From positions 1 to 64,000 of the forward strand of contig JBLJBH010000016.1 in NCBI GenBank assembly GCA_047637875.1: a stretch of 64,000 nt of DNA. Direction: 5' to 3'. The DNA comes from UBA7396 sp047637875. Its GTDB lineage: Bacteria > Patescibacteriota > Gracilibacteria > BD1-5 > UBA6164. A program made the translations under genes and the position numbers. Below, piece after piece: positions 43,819 to 53,954 of this stretch; position 1 is the stretch's first letter; every line of letters begins with the position of its first letter. The notes under the pieces were generated by a model. It was not told where the DNA came from, did not search any database, and was given only the letters and a program-made list of their open reading frames with translations.

Positions 43819-43847
43819 TAATCAGTTTATATTTTAAATTTCGAACA

Positions 43848-45614
43848 ATGAAGAATATTACATATATAATATATTGTAGGAAATCAACTGATGAAACATC
43901 AGAACTTCAAAAACAATCAATTCCTGATCAAATAAGAGCTTGTGTGGATTATGCTAATAGAGAATGATTGAAAATAAAAGAAAAACCAAAAGATTTTTCT
44001 TTATTTGAAAGTGAGTATGAATTACATAAAGAAGATAATGAACCGGATATAGTAAATAGAAGAACTTATCAAGAAACAAGAAATTTATTTATTATAAAAG
44101 AACAAGAAACTTGAAAAATTCCTTGAAAAAGAAAAAAATGGAGAAATCTAATTAAATTAGTAAAAAAATGAGATATAAACTGAATAATTAGTTACTCACC
44201 TGATAGACAAGCTAGAAATATGCTTGAGGCTGGAGAGATAATAGATCTATTAGACCAAAATAAACTAAAAGAAAATAAAGAACAATGAAAAACTATTTTA
44301 TCAGTTAAATACCCAAACTTTCACTTTGAAGATAATGCGAGTTGAAAAATGATGCTGTGAATATGGTTTGTTTTTTCAAAACAATATAGTGATAAATTAA
44401 GTGATGATATTACCAGATGAAATAATAGTAAAGTTGCTTCTTGAAAGGCAATCTGAAGATATAAACACGGCTATATTATAAATAAAGAATGATTTCATGA
44501 ACCTCATCCAGAGTTTTTTCCACTTATAAAAGAAGCTTTTGAAAAGAAATTAAGTTTAGTTCCTGAAAGTAAAATAAGGGATTTTTTAAATTCTAATTGA
44601 TATTATAGGGAATACAAAGATTGAAAAAAAGAAGAAATTGGAAAATGATGAGTAGAGAAGATGTTTAAAGATGAATTTTATTATTGAATGTTTATTAATT
44701 GAGATACAATATCTGATTTGAGAGATACAAACCCTTATTTTGAAGCTATTATTACAGAGGAACAATTTCAGTTAATTAAATCAAGAATTGAAAATAATCC
44801 AATTTCAATAACAAAAACTAAGAAATATGATATATATGAAGAAATAGTTCCTTTTGATAATAGTTTTATTATTGCGGATGATAATTATCATTTAACCTTT
44901 TCTCTACCAAATAAACAAAGGTACTTTGATAAAATAAAAGAAGCAAATAAGAACTGAAAAATATTAAAGTTAAATAATGTAGTAAAACCAAATCAAATAA
45001 TTTACAGATGTGCAAATAAAAATAGTAAATATAATAATTTAAGTATTAGTGCTGAAGATATAGATAATGCAATTATTCAAAAATTAAAATGATTTAAAGT
45101 TTGAGAAAAAGAATTTCAAGAGTATGTTAATTTTACGAATATAAAATTAGATAATATATTACTTACGACTAAAGAGAAAATATCCTCAAAGACTTTAGAA
45201 ATGTGAAGAATAAAATCAGAAAAGACAAAATATATCAAGAATAATATGAGTATAAAAAAGGATGAGGAAGAATTAGAAATATATGAGAATACAAAACTTG
45301 ATTATGATAAAAAAGTAACATTTTTATTAAAGGAAATTGAAGACTTGAATAAATGAGAGAGAAATGAAATTGTAGAATTAGAAATTTTTATAGATTTGCT
45401 TAACAATGCTAAAAACTACTATCAAAAAGCAAATTATGTTCAAAAAGGAAAAATTGCTAAATTATTGTTTTTGAACATAAAAGTAGACATCAAAAAAAGG
45501 CTTCACATTCAGGTAAAACCTGAACTTGAAAACCTATTTATTCCTGTTTGGTACTCAAAACCGCTTAACTATGAGGAGTTTTTGAGGTTAGTAGAGGGGT
45601 ATGAAAGGTGGTAA
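43848..45614 (+). CDS. Large serine recombinase 1, 588 aa
   Basis: Site-specific integrase of the large-serine family. Catalytic domain begins MKNITYIIYCRKSTDETSEL with Ser13 as nucleophile; SYSPDRQARNMLEAGEI carries the conserved Arg residues. The recombinase DNA-binding domain follows (IGRYKHGYII; MFKDEFYYGMFINGD), then a degenerate zinc-ribbon (IIYRCANKN lacks the usual Cys pairs), a coiled coil, and a C-terminal LENLFIPVWYSKPLNYEEF. The coiled-coil part is long and no zinc ribbon is certain. Uses TGA as Gly throughout, so it has lived in this code. A 10-bp sequence identical to the tRNA-junction of recombinase 2 lies at 45547-45556. Confidence 0.88.
45547..45556. other. Candidate attachment core (left)
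   Basis: TTTGGTACTC, identical to 51191-51200 and in the same codon phase (…TGG TAC TC…). Together they would bound a 5.6-kb element. Confidence 0.45.
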
Positions 45615-45618
45615 TTAT

Positions 45619-45646
45619 TTGACTTAATATTAAATAATAATATGAT
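45619..45646 (+). promoter_or_regulatory. Promoter
   Basis: TTGACT (45619-45624), 16-nt spacer, TATGAT (45641-45646), 34 nt before the membrane-protein start. Confidence 0.55.
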
Positions 45647-45679
45647 ATATCACATTATATTATTTAATTTATAAATTGT

Positions 45680-46249
45680 ATGGATAATATCGGTGAAAAA
45701 ATCTATTCTTTAACTATTTCATTTTGCATAATTTTATTATTAATTTTTGGAGTATTTACTTTTTTTTCGTGAAATTCTATTTATGGAATACTGATATTTA
45801 TTGTTCTTATTATAGTATTATTATTACTGATGTATTATTATGAGGAAAAGGTTCAAGATAAAATAAATCAATTTTTTATGAATAACAATAAATACTTAAA
45901 ACTATCTAAATTTTTCACTATTCTTTTAGTTATTTTTATTGTATTAATGTTATTTTTAGCATTAGATAGATATAATTCAATATTATTAGATACTTGGTTT
46001 GCTAATGATATGACTTATGATAAACTTTGTATAAAAGCGATATTTGTTTTAGGAACAGTTTATATTTCACAATTATTGTATTATATAGTACTATTTTTTA
46101 TTTTTAATAAAGATTTTGATAGAACAAAGTCAAGTATATTTGAACATTCTGTTTTTTTATTTATATTTACTTTTATTATAATAATTACTCCTATAATATC
46201 TAGTAAACTTTTATATATTAGAGAATCGTTTGCTAATTTTTTAAATTAA
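45680..46249 (+). CDS. Multi-pass membrane protein, 189 aa
   Basis: Five to six hydrophobic segments: LTISFCIILLLIFGVFTFF, ILIFIVLIIVLLLLMYYY, ILLVIFIVLMLFLAL, VYISQLLYYIVLFFIF, FLFIFTFIIIITPIISS. A single TGA-Gly codon. First gene of the putative element bounded by the two att-like sites. Not recognised; membrane cargo proteins near unknown soluble ones are typical of defence or exclusion modules, but this is only suggestive. Confidence 0.6.
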
Positions 46250-46328
46250 ATTTAACTTTTTTATGGTTCTCTTTTTTTAATAATTAGGGGGTTATAATGG
46301 TGACTATGAATTCTCATGAATATAAAAT

Positions 46329-47468
46329 ATGTACTACAATCCTTTTCAAAATAATTATTCTCAAATTATCTCTCTTGATGAAACTCTAAAGTTTATATAT
46401 GCTTTAGATGGTTTTGAAATTGTCTCAACTAAAAAAACTCAATATATCATGCATTGAGAGTGGTTTGAGTTTAAATCTGAAAAAGATTTAGACTTATTCC
46501 AATTATTTATTAAGTTACATTTGGAATCAATAATTTCTTTGTCTTTAAAACAAGTTTGAAATGATAATTTAATAAATAATCCGAGCTTAAAAAAAGAACT
46601 AGATAAATATATCAAAAAAGATGAGAGAAATATTATTTTAAGAATATTTTTTAAACTCCAAAAAGAGTATGATTTTGAACTTATTTATGAGAATTGGGAA
46701 AATATTTCACAATTGATAAAAAAACACGATGGATTTGATATATCATTATGGGTAAATGGTATTTATTTCTTTGATTTATTTTTTATAAATATCACTCAAT
46801 ATAAATGATATGATGATTTAAATAAAAATAAGATTATTAATGAACTCTTTGAAAATATTTCAAAGAAAATAAATTGAGAAATAAATTATAGTAAACAAAT
46901 TGAAATCTTTTATGAATTTGATAATTATTTAGAGAATAATAGAGTTATATTTCCTTTATTAAAAGAATTAGAAGAAAATAAAAATCTAGTGATAAGCAAA
47001 GTTATATTAAAAGAAAATTATATTCATTTTTATTTAGAAAAGTTTATCGATTTTAAAAAAGAGGTTCTTTTAGAGGTATCCAAAAAAATCATAAAAAAAG
47101 AAATTATAAAAGTAGAATATAAAAATAAAATAATTAAAATTAATAATGATGAAATAGAATTTCTAAAAGATAAACATTGAATATATAAAGAAAGTAAAAT
47201 TTATAATTTATATAAAATAATATTTGACTCCTTTGATTATTATAAAAAGTTTAAAGTTTCATTTGAAGAATTACAAACAATTTTTGATTTAAATATTTAT
47301 AATGAATTGAAAAAAGAGTATTTTACTTGAATGAATTATGATAATTTCATAAGAAAAGATTTACAAACAAAAAATAAACTTATAAAAGAAAAATTTAATA
47401 TTGAAACTTTTATCGGAATTGATAAAAACTGAATATGGTGCCAATATTATAATTCGGAAAAGAGTTAG
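46329..47468 (+). CDS. Hypothetical element protein, 379 aa
   Basis: MYYNPFQNNYSQIISLDETL start; all-soluble, strongly helical, rich in Lys, Asn, Ile and Phe, with few TGA codons (about seven) and a short aromatic end (GIDKNGIWCQYYNSEKS). No motif recognised. It follows the membrane protein in the same direction and ends before a large GC-containing terminator. Confidence 0.55.
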
Positions 47469-47509
47469 ATTTCCGAGGTTTCCGTGTATTTATGTGATTA
47501 AAAAAATAA

Positions 47510-47554
47510 AATACTTGTTGCGAGTGGAGTTTCCACCGCACAGGTATTTTTTTT
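47510..47554 (+). terminator. Long-stem terminator
   Basis: AATACTTG-TTGCG-A-GTGGA pairs with TCCAC-CGCA-CAGGTATT, then T8. GC-richer than host terminators. Confidence 0.7.
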
Positions 47555-47597
47555 AATGCATTGAAAACTTACCTCGAAAATATGAGCTCATTTATTT

Positions 47598-47742
47598 CAC
47601 TCTTTTCTTTCCCTCATATAAATTTTACTTTGAAAGCAGAAGATTTTCTCAAACTTTGGTGGTCCTGACCACTGACCACCACTAAGTTTGAAAAAATCTG
47701 CTTTCATTACTCTATAATCTTTGAGGGAAAGAAAGAAGCGTG
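47598..47742. repeat. 145-bp nested inverted repeat, candidate origin
   Basis: Outer arms 47598-47616 and 47722-47742 (CACTCTTTTCTTTCCCTCA-like), middle arms 47632-47656 and 47684-47705 (GAAAGCAGA...AAACTT), inner stem TGGTGGTC (47657-47664) with GACCACCA (47674-47681). Further small palindromes follow (CTCCGAC...GTCGGAG at 47764-47785; ACTCGCGAGT at 47821-47830). It lies directly upstream of a rolling-circle-type Rep gene, the usual place for a double-strand origin/nick site. This explains the 47469-47848 gap. Confidence 0.6.
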
Positions 47743-47848
47743 ACTTATAAATAAAACGTTTTTCTCCGACTCAATAATGTCGGAGCAGTTATAACTATAA
47801 ACAAGTACTTTTTATATAAAACTCGCGAGTTATAATTTATTATAACTT

Positions 47849-48889
47849 ATGGAAAATTTAAATTTAGAAAATGATGTTATTCATTTTGGTTTAGACCATT
47901 TGGAAGTCTATGGAACTTTTAAATATGAGTCTGAATTATTTAACTCTCTTGATTTTGATAACTCAAATTATGGAGAAATAGAGGATTACACTTTTACAAA
48001 AAATGAAGTGCAAAAATATTTATACAAAATTATATTTACTAAAAATAACTATTCCCTGTTTGCATATTATAAATGAGATAATTCTCAAAATATTGCAACA
48101 AAGGATTATATTGTGATTTATTCAACTGCTTTTAAACTTTTATCTTATGAAGAAATATTATATTTTTTAGAATGATACTTTGATTTAAAACATTGTAGGA
48201 GGTTTGATATATGTTTGGATATAGACTGAAATATAAATGATATTTTAAAAGAGTTTTGAGATGTTCCAACTTCTAGAGTATATAAGAAATCATGAGAAAT
48301 AGAAACTCTATATATTTGAGAAGTAAAAAACACTCTTAATAAAAGGCAACTTATAAGGATTTATGATAAACAAAAGGATTTAATTCAAAAAAAGAAATTA
48401 AAACTTTATGATACATATTTTACTTATGATGATGTAACAAGAATAGAAATAGAAGTAAGACAGGAACTAGCAAAGAATAGAAATTATTATGATGTGTTTG
48501 ATGATAGTCTTTTAATCTGAATATTTAAAAATTATATTTATAAATATTCTAAAATATTTGAAAGTCTGTCTTGAGATAAAGTTAGTTTATATAAAAAGAA
48601 AGAAATTTTTGATCCAGAAAAATTTCAAGCTTTGTACTATAAAACTCAAAGAGTAAATATATTTCTCTGACATGCTAGAACAATTTATAATTTATGATTT
48701 TGCCCAGTGAGAGTACTTATCACTGAGTGATATATTCAAGAATTAACAAAAAGAGCTTTATGATTTGAAAAGATAGAAAAGCTTATTAAAAAGGAAAAAA
48801 GAATTATAGAACAAGCTTACGAGACTAAAGAGCTTCTTTTAAATCCTGAAAAAATACTTTCTGACTTTTACAAATATGGAAAATTGTAG
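47849..48889 (+). CDS. rep: Rolling-circle-type replication initiator (Rep_trans-like), 346 aa
   Basis: Resembles the replication initiation factor family (Rep_trans/MOB_T type) of small plasmids and integrative elements. Conserved-looking blocks: FGLDHLEVYGTF at the start, CRRFDICLDIDG (strand with acidic metal ligands) near residue 120, NKRQLIRIYDKQKDL, and VTRIEIEVRQELAKN near residue 210. The catalytic tyrosine cannot be singled out with confidence. The upstream palindrome cluster is its probable target. Host-code TGA-Gly codons are present. The next small gene overlaps its end by 14 bp. Confidence 0.75.
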
Positions 48890-49037
48890 AGTAGAAAGAG
48901 ATATAGAAAAATATCAAAACTATCTAAAAGAGGCATATCCTCTTTTAGATGAAAATATTATTAAGGAGTTTATTTTATATTGGAATGATTTTTTACAGGA
49001 TTATTATTTTTTGTTTATGCAAGAGGATAATTTTTAA
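48876..49037 (+). CDS. Small helical protein, 53 aa
   Basis: MENCRVERDIEKYQNYLKEA followed by an aromatic helix (EFILYWNDFLQDYYFLFMQ). No TGA. Overlaps the rep gene by 14 bp, suggesting translational coupling; small proteins after Rep often control copy number or excision, but it is unrecognised. Confidence 0.5.
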   Translation: MENCRVERDIEKYQNYLKEAYPLLDENIIKEFILYWNDFLQDYYFLFMQEDNF

Positions 49038-49143
49038 GTTTTTAACTTTTTGAAAAAAGTTTATAACAAAACTGTTCTATTTTTGTTAGCAAAAAACAAA
49101 AAAGTTATTATCTTAAAAGTAGCTTAATTTTTAACAATAAAAT

Positions 49144-49746
49144 ATGATAATTGATTATATAGAAAATCTATCAACTGAAAATATAGATAATATCCATGCA
49201 TTAAATTATATGAAAACTGGACTATTTACTCTTGCCAATACAATGCAAAAGTATGAAGAGAAAATAAAAAATGATCCTTTAATGGATGGGTGTGTATTTT
49301 CTGCAATTGATATTTGACCTGAGGAAGATTTGAGAATATCAATATATATGTGGTTTACAAATACAATAGTAAATTATGTCCAATTGGTATGAACATTATC
49401 AATTCTAAATATAAAATGATGGACTATCGAAGATATAAAACCTAATAAGGTCGAAATAAAGAAATATACAACTGAATATGTAAACAGAATAATTCCAGAT
49501 ATTTTATTTTGGAGAAATAAAGTGTTTGCTCATTTCTCTATCACGGACCCGTATGATGCAGATAATTTATGATTATTGCAACACTCAGTATCAAATCCAT
49601 TATCCTGGAATTGAAATAATTATGTTATTTGAGATATTATGTGGTGAGTTGGTGAGGATGTGGCTTCTTTGCCAAAATGGGCATTAACTAGCAAATATGA
49701 AGAACTAAAAGTTAGATATTGGCCAGATTTAATATTTAACAAGTAA
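49144..49746 (+). CDS. HEPN-like protein, 200 aa
   Basis: All-helical protein with a candidate HEPN ribonuclease motif R-x5-H in FWRNKVFAHFSITDP near residue 130, the spacing of the active site (Rx4-6H). Preceded by long helices (MWFTNTIVNYVQLVGTLSIL). The C-terminal region is Trp/Tyr-rich (GDIMWGVGEDV; YWPDLIFNK). HEPN proteins act as RNases in toxin-antitoxin and abortive-infection systems; without a visible MNT or other partner this remains inference. The gene ends 3 bp before recombinase 2, so it rides as cargo in the element. Confidence 0.55.
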
Positions 49747-49749
49747 CCT

Positions 49750-51204
49750 ATGAAAGCAATAATATACTATCGTAAATCAACTGATACCGATGATAAACAA
49801 ATCAATAGTTTAGAACATCAGTTGAATAATTGCAGGAGAACTGCAGAATTAAATAATTTGGAGATTTACAAAGAAATCGGAGAAAGTAAATCTGCTAAAA
49901 CTGAATTTACTAGAGAGTGATTTAATGAAATGATAAAACAAGCAAAACTTGGAAGATTTGACTATATCATTTGTGATGAACCTAAAAGACTTTCAAGAAA
50001 TAATCTTGATACATCAAGAATTATTGATTTACTTGATAAAAAACAAATCAAGGGTATTTTGTGTACTTCTAGAGAATATCACTGAGAAAATAGTAGAGAT
50101 AAATTTCTATTACAACTAGATTTGTCTCTCTCAAAAATGGATAATGAAGACAGAGCAAAAGATATCAAAGATAAAATGACTACTGCTTTTAAAAAAGGGC
50201 AATGGGTGGCAAAAGCCCCAGTTTGATATAAAAATATTACTATCAAAAAAGGTCATAAAACTATCGAAGTTGATATAGAAAAAGCCCCTCATATAAAAAG
50301 AGCTTTTGAACTTAGAGCTTCTTGATATTCTTATCAAAAAATATCTGATTATCTTTTTGATAATAATATCTATAGTGATTTTTCTAAAAAAAGATATTGA
50401 ATAGAACAAATTAAAAGAATTTTAAATAATAAATTCTATATGTGAATTATGGTTTGGTGATGACTTGAAATAAAAGGAAATCATAAACCGATTATTTCAG
50501 AGGAGCTTTTTGCAAAATGAAGTGGCATTATTTCAAGAAAAGAAATTACAAGAACTTTTAGGAGTTCAAAATATCATTTTGCTTGATTAATTAGATGACA
50601 AGAAGAGAATCTTGCTTTAGGTTGATATACAAAATGATGAAAAGTATATTATCATGAATGATATAATGCAAGAGTTAGAATTAGTTTAAGTGAAAAACTT
50701 ATATTTGATAAAATAAAAGATTTTTTCAAACCTTTTGATAATTTACCAAAACCAGTTCAAGAAATAACTAAAGAAATACTTCAAGATATTTATAATAAAG
50801 CTACAAAACAAAAAGAATCAGACTCAGAGAAGATAAAATATAAAATAGAATCTTTAAAAGAAAGAAAAAATGTATTACTTGATAAATTTTTAGATTGAGA
50901 AGTAGAAAAAGAAATTTATAAAACTAAATTAAAAAGTTTAGATGATGAAATTAAATTACTTGAAAAAAATCTTACTTCTGTTACAAAAATTTCATCAAAA
51001 TTTCATAAAACACTAAAAGCACATAGCGAACTTATATTATCGCTTTACTGAAGCTATTCTTGATTAAAAAATGAAGAAAAAGTTAAGATTTTTAACTCGC
51101 TTAAAATGAGCTTCATAGCGAATTCAAAAAAAGAGCTCTATATAGCGGATAAATCACCATATAAAGCTCTTGAAAATCTATTATTTCACATTTGGTACTC
51201 CTAA
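49750..51204 (+). CDS. Large serine recombinase 2, 484 aa, ending inside tRNA-Glu
   Basis: Begins MKAIIYYRKSTDTDDKQINS with Ser10 as nucleophile; DYIICDEPKRLSRNNLDTSR is the conserved Arg block. Recombinase domain GQWVAKAPVGYKN and RFNNKFYMGIMVWGG-like segment, then helical linker with coiled coil (RKNVLLDKFLDGEVEKEIYK). No zinc-ribbon cysteines are visible. Ends ALENLLFHIWYS and stops at TAA inside the tRNA-Glu 3' end on the other strand. Recombinase 1 has the same LENL-F-WYS block but continues KPLNYEEF; the stop here is created by the junction with the tRNA. In a circular form the frame would be completed from the other end. Confidence 0.88.
51191..51200. other. Candidate attachment core (right), in tRNA-Glu 3' end
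   Basis: TTTGGTACTC; from 51193 it overlaps the CCA end and acceptor stem of tRNA-Glu. Exact copy at 45547-45556. Confidence 0.5.
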
Positions 51205-51268
51205 CGAGACTCGAACTCGTGTCTGAACCGTGAGAGGGTTCTGTCCTAGGCCACTAGACGATAGGAGC
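51193..51268 (-). tRNA. tRNA-Glu (CTC)
   Basis: 76 nt with encoded CCA. Acceptor GCTCCTA/TAGGAGT, D-arm GTCTAGTGGCCTAGGAC, anticodon stem GAACC/GGTTC around loop CTCTCAC with anticodon CTC, T-arm ACGAG-TTCGAGT-CTCGT. All arms fold well. It overlaps the last 12 nt of recombinase 2 on the opposite strand, so its 3' end is the element's integration site. Decodes GAG. Confidence 0.95.
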
Positions 51269-51275
51269 AAGTTAA

Positions 51276-51300
51276 AAGCAACTCTTGAAAGTTGCTTTTA
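51276..51300 (-). terminator. Terminator of rplK
   Basis: AAAAGCAACT/AGTTGCTTTT stem 3' of rplK; lies between it and tRNA-Glu. Confidence 0.65.
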
Positions 51301-51302
51301 TA

Positions 51303-51770
51303 TTATTTTAATTTAGCTCTAACATCTTCTAAAGACATACCGTGAATATCAGAAGTTACTCACATTTGTCTAGCAGTTCCGTCTAGAGTTAACATAGCTC
51401 ATGCTACATCATTAGCATTCATATCAACTATTTTTTGTTCAGCAATTTCTTTTAATTGATTAAAAGTTATGTGCCCTACTTTATCTTTTTGAGCAACTTT
51501 TGATCAACTTTTTAAATTAATTTTATTTTTAATTAAATAAGTTGCTGGTGGTTGTTTAACGATAAAGTCAAAAGATCTATCTTCGTAAACAGTAATGATA
51601 ACTGGTAATTTTTGTCCCATTCTATCTTTTGTTTCATCATTGAATCTTTTTGTAAATTCAGGGATTGCAACTCAGTGTTGTCAAAGAGCTGGCCCGACAG
51701 GAGGAGCTGGATTAGCTTGTCATCCGTTGATTTGAAGTTTAATATATCATTTAATTGCTTTTGCTGCCAT
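51303..51770 (-). CDS. rplK: 50S ribosomal protein L11, 155 aa
   Basis: Binds the GTPase-associated region of 23S rRNA. N-terminal KGYIKLQINGGQANPAPPVG with the PALGQHGV block is the conserved hinge and thiostrepton-site region; TVYEDRSFDFIVKQPPATYL and the C-terminal GTARQMGVTSD RNA-binding segment follow. Slightly longer than usual (141), with a C-terminal helix. rplA is not downstream; the tRNA and mobile element sit there. Upstream 51771-51950 holds only AT-rich sequence. Confidence 0.93.
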
Positions 51771-51951
51771 AGTATTTTAGTTTTATAAAATTAAAAAACA
51801 CAAAATATTAAATATTTTGTTAAGAGAGGCTAATTAAAAGTTTTTTGTATTGTTTTTCGGGACAAACTGAAACTTTAAAATTAGTTTTAAATTAGAAGCA
51901 AAAATATTTTATAAAAAAAATTTAAAAAATCAAATTTTTTTAGTTTTTTTA

Positions 51952-51978
51952 TTGACTATAAAAAATCAAAAATATAAT
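51952..51978 (+). promoter_or_regulatory. Promoter of ttcA-like gene
   Basis: TTGACT (51952-51957) and TATAAT (51973-51978), spacer 15 nt. Because the promoter covers an upstream in-frame ATG, the real start must be the ATG at 52006. Confidence 0.5.
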
Positions 51979-52005
51979 AGTCTCATTATTTTTAAAAAAT
52001 ATTTT

Positions 52006-52824
52006 ATGATAAATGAAAATGAATTACAAAATTATGTGGATTTAGCTGGAAACAAAGAAAAGAAATCTGAATTTAAAAACCTTGAAAAAAGGATGAAAAA
52101 AGATGTTATGAGAGCTATTTCAGATTTTAATATGATTGAAGAGTGAGAGACTATTTTACTATGAGTTTCTGGTTGAAAAGATAGTATGCTTTTATGATAT
52201 TTATTAAATGAAGTCAGAAAGGCTTCAAAGAAAAAATTCAACATCAGATGAGTGTATATTTTTAAACCTTTCCTCATAAATTGTGACATAATGTTTGAAG
52301 AGAAAAAGAAATATTTTGAAGAAGTTTTAAATATTCCTTTGGAAAAAGTAAGTATAAATCTTCCTCCTGAGTCAAAATTAAATGAGTGAGTTGGTCAATC
52401 TTGTCAATGGTGTGCTTATGCGAGAAGAATTGCGATGATGAAACTTTGTAAACAATATGGTGCAACAAAAATAGCTTTTGGGCATCATATGGATGATATA
52501 GTCGTAACAACAATTATGAATATGGTTCAATGAAGAAAGCTTAAAATTATGCCTCCGATAAATCGTATGAGAGCTTGAGATGTTGCTTTTATCAGACCTC
52601 TTGCATATCTAAGAGAAAAAGATGTTATGAAACTAGTTCTTGCTCGTGAAATACCTTTTTCTGGATGTAATTGTCCTGTTTGAGAAGATAGAATGAGAAA
52701 TAAAATAAAAAAAGATATAGTTTGGGAAAATGAAAAAGTATTACCAAACTTTGTTGAAAATAGTTTCCGGGCTTTTATAAAAGATTTTAGAGAAAAATAT
52801 GAAAAAATAAATTATAGTATGTAA
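52006..52824 (+). CDS. ttcA: TtcA-like tRNA 2-thiocytidine synthetase, 272 aa
   Basis: PP-loop ATPase that thiolates C32 of certain tRNAs. LLGVSGGKDSMLLGYLL holds the PP-loop, with its second glycine encoded by TGA; CQWCAYARR (CxxC) and GCNCPVGED supply cluster cysteines; FGHHMDDIVVTTIMNMV is the characteristic strand after it. TtcA in E. coli uses a [4Fe-4S] cluster bound by three Cys. Start chosen at 52006 because a promoter overlaps the longer alternative. One CGG codon (52768-52770) in SFRAFIKDF. Confidence 0.85.
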
Positions 52825-52854
52825 AAAACTCAAGGCAAAACCTTGAGTTTTTTA
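52822..52854. terminator. Bidirectional terminator
   Basis: AAAAAACTCAAGG/CCTTGAGTTTTTT, shared by ttcA and rlmH. Confidence 0.8.
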
Positions 52855-53304
52855 GTGATGATATCAAGATCATTTTTTAATCATTTCTATTCTATAAATT
52901 TGTTCAATTAATATCAAAAATGCCATAGAATGTGGAAAAGTCATTGGAGAAAATGACAACTTAAAATTTATTAAACTATCAATTTTTTTTATATCTACTC
53001 CATAAGCTCATCAAATAATAAAAACAATATCAGAATAATTTTGTTTAGCTTTTTCAACTAATTCTCAAAATTTTTCAGTTGATATAATATTTCACTCAAT
53101 GAAAAGAAGGATTTTATATCATTTGATTTTTTCTAATTTTTCTTTTAAAACATTCGTTTCTTCTTCAATAATGAGTTCCTGAGTCCTACATTTTGAAGGT
53201 TTTAGTTTTATAATTTCAATATCTTTACCAAGTCTCTTTTCGTATTCTTTTACTCAAGTTTCAAAATGTTTAAAAGTATCTGAAAATATAATTATTTTGT
53301 ACAT
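52852..53304 (-). CDS. rlmH: 23S rRNA pseudouridine-1915 N3-methyltransferase RlmH, 150 aa
   Basis: SPOUT methyltransferase acting on helix 69 of 23S rRNA. YKIIIFSDTFKHFETGVKEY at the N-terminus, LLFIEGNIISTEKFGE, the SAM-knot sequence IVFIIGGAYGVDIKK, PMTFPHSMAFLILIEQIYRI and the terminal SGYHH (consensus HPYHR). Full length. Start overlaps the stop of the upstream gene by 13 bp. Confidence 0.9.
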
Positions 53305-53891
53305 AAAATTTCTATTTCAAACATAAATTTTTTAAAATATTCATTTACCATATTTATACTTCAATATCTTTCTATAAATAAATCTTTTCATTCTTCTACT
53401 GAAAATGTTATGTATTGTGACATAGATCAAGAGATGATTTTATTTTTTAATCAATAAGCTAAAATAAATTTATCTTCCTCATCTAAATCATTAGCAAGCT
53501 TTGGTATAGTTACTTTTTTTCATTTTTTTCAAGGAAATACATCTGAAGCTGAAAGATATGATAATAAAGCTATTGATCTAGTATTTAAATAAATAGTAAT
53601 TGCACTTTTAATATCACTCCCCATAATTACTTCTTTTTCTAATAAATCAACTAAATCTTTTGCAAATTCTTCTTTTGGAATTCAATTATTCATTATAGAA
53701 GAAAGTATAGAGTTTTTCTTTTTAATAGCAGGATTTTTACCTGATAAAATATCTACTCTTTTTTTTGTTCATTCTAAAATAGCTCAAATAGGTCAAGCAA
53801 AAAATCAAACTACTCTATCAACTCTTTCAACTAATTTTTTAGAACTCTCGAAAGTTCAGATTTTATCTTTAGGATTATTATCAAGGGACAT
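53292..53891 (-). CDS. Hypothetical protein, 199 aa
   Basis: MSLDNNPKDKIGTFESSKKL, then GFFAGPIGAILEGTKKRVDIL, a helical region and KGKKVTIPKLANDLDEEDKF. Many glycines encoded by TGA. No signal peptide or recognisable motif; the weakly hydrophobic GFFAGPIGAIL stretch is too short for a sure membrane helix. Overlaps rlmH, so the two are co-translated. Confidence 0.55.
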
Positions 53892-53892
53892 A

Positions 53893-53942
53893 AAAAAACA
53901 TTAAATTTTAAAATATAAGATTTAGAATTTAATGTTTTTTAT
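53893..53942. terminator. Terminator
   Basis: AAACATTAAATT/AATTTAATGTTT arms about 16 nt apart, T-run. Serves proS on the minus strand. Confidence 0.6.
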
Positions 53943-53954
53943 TATTTTGTCAAG

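Noticed and set aside
43649..43837. 62-codon frame (with UGA=Gly) in the recombinase upstream region
   Set aside because: It crosses a perfect terminator hairpin and the recombinase promoter; sequence composition is non-coding. The stretch is better explained as a small RNA plus signals.
47764..47785. CTCCGAC...GTCGGAG hairpin as terminator of the upstream gene
   Set aside because: The upstream gene is already ended by the hairpin at 47510-47554 and no T-run follows here; it fits better as part of the origin region.
51952..52005. Longer N-terminus for the TtcA-like protein
   Set aside because: A -35/-10 pair covers this region, so the transcript would start after 51952; the extra residues match no family member.
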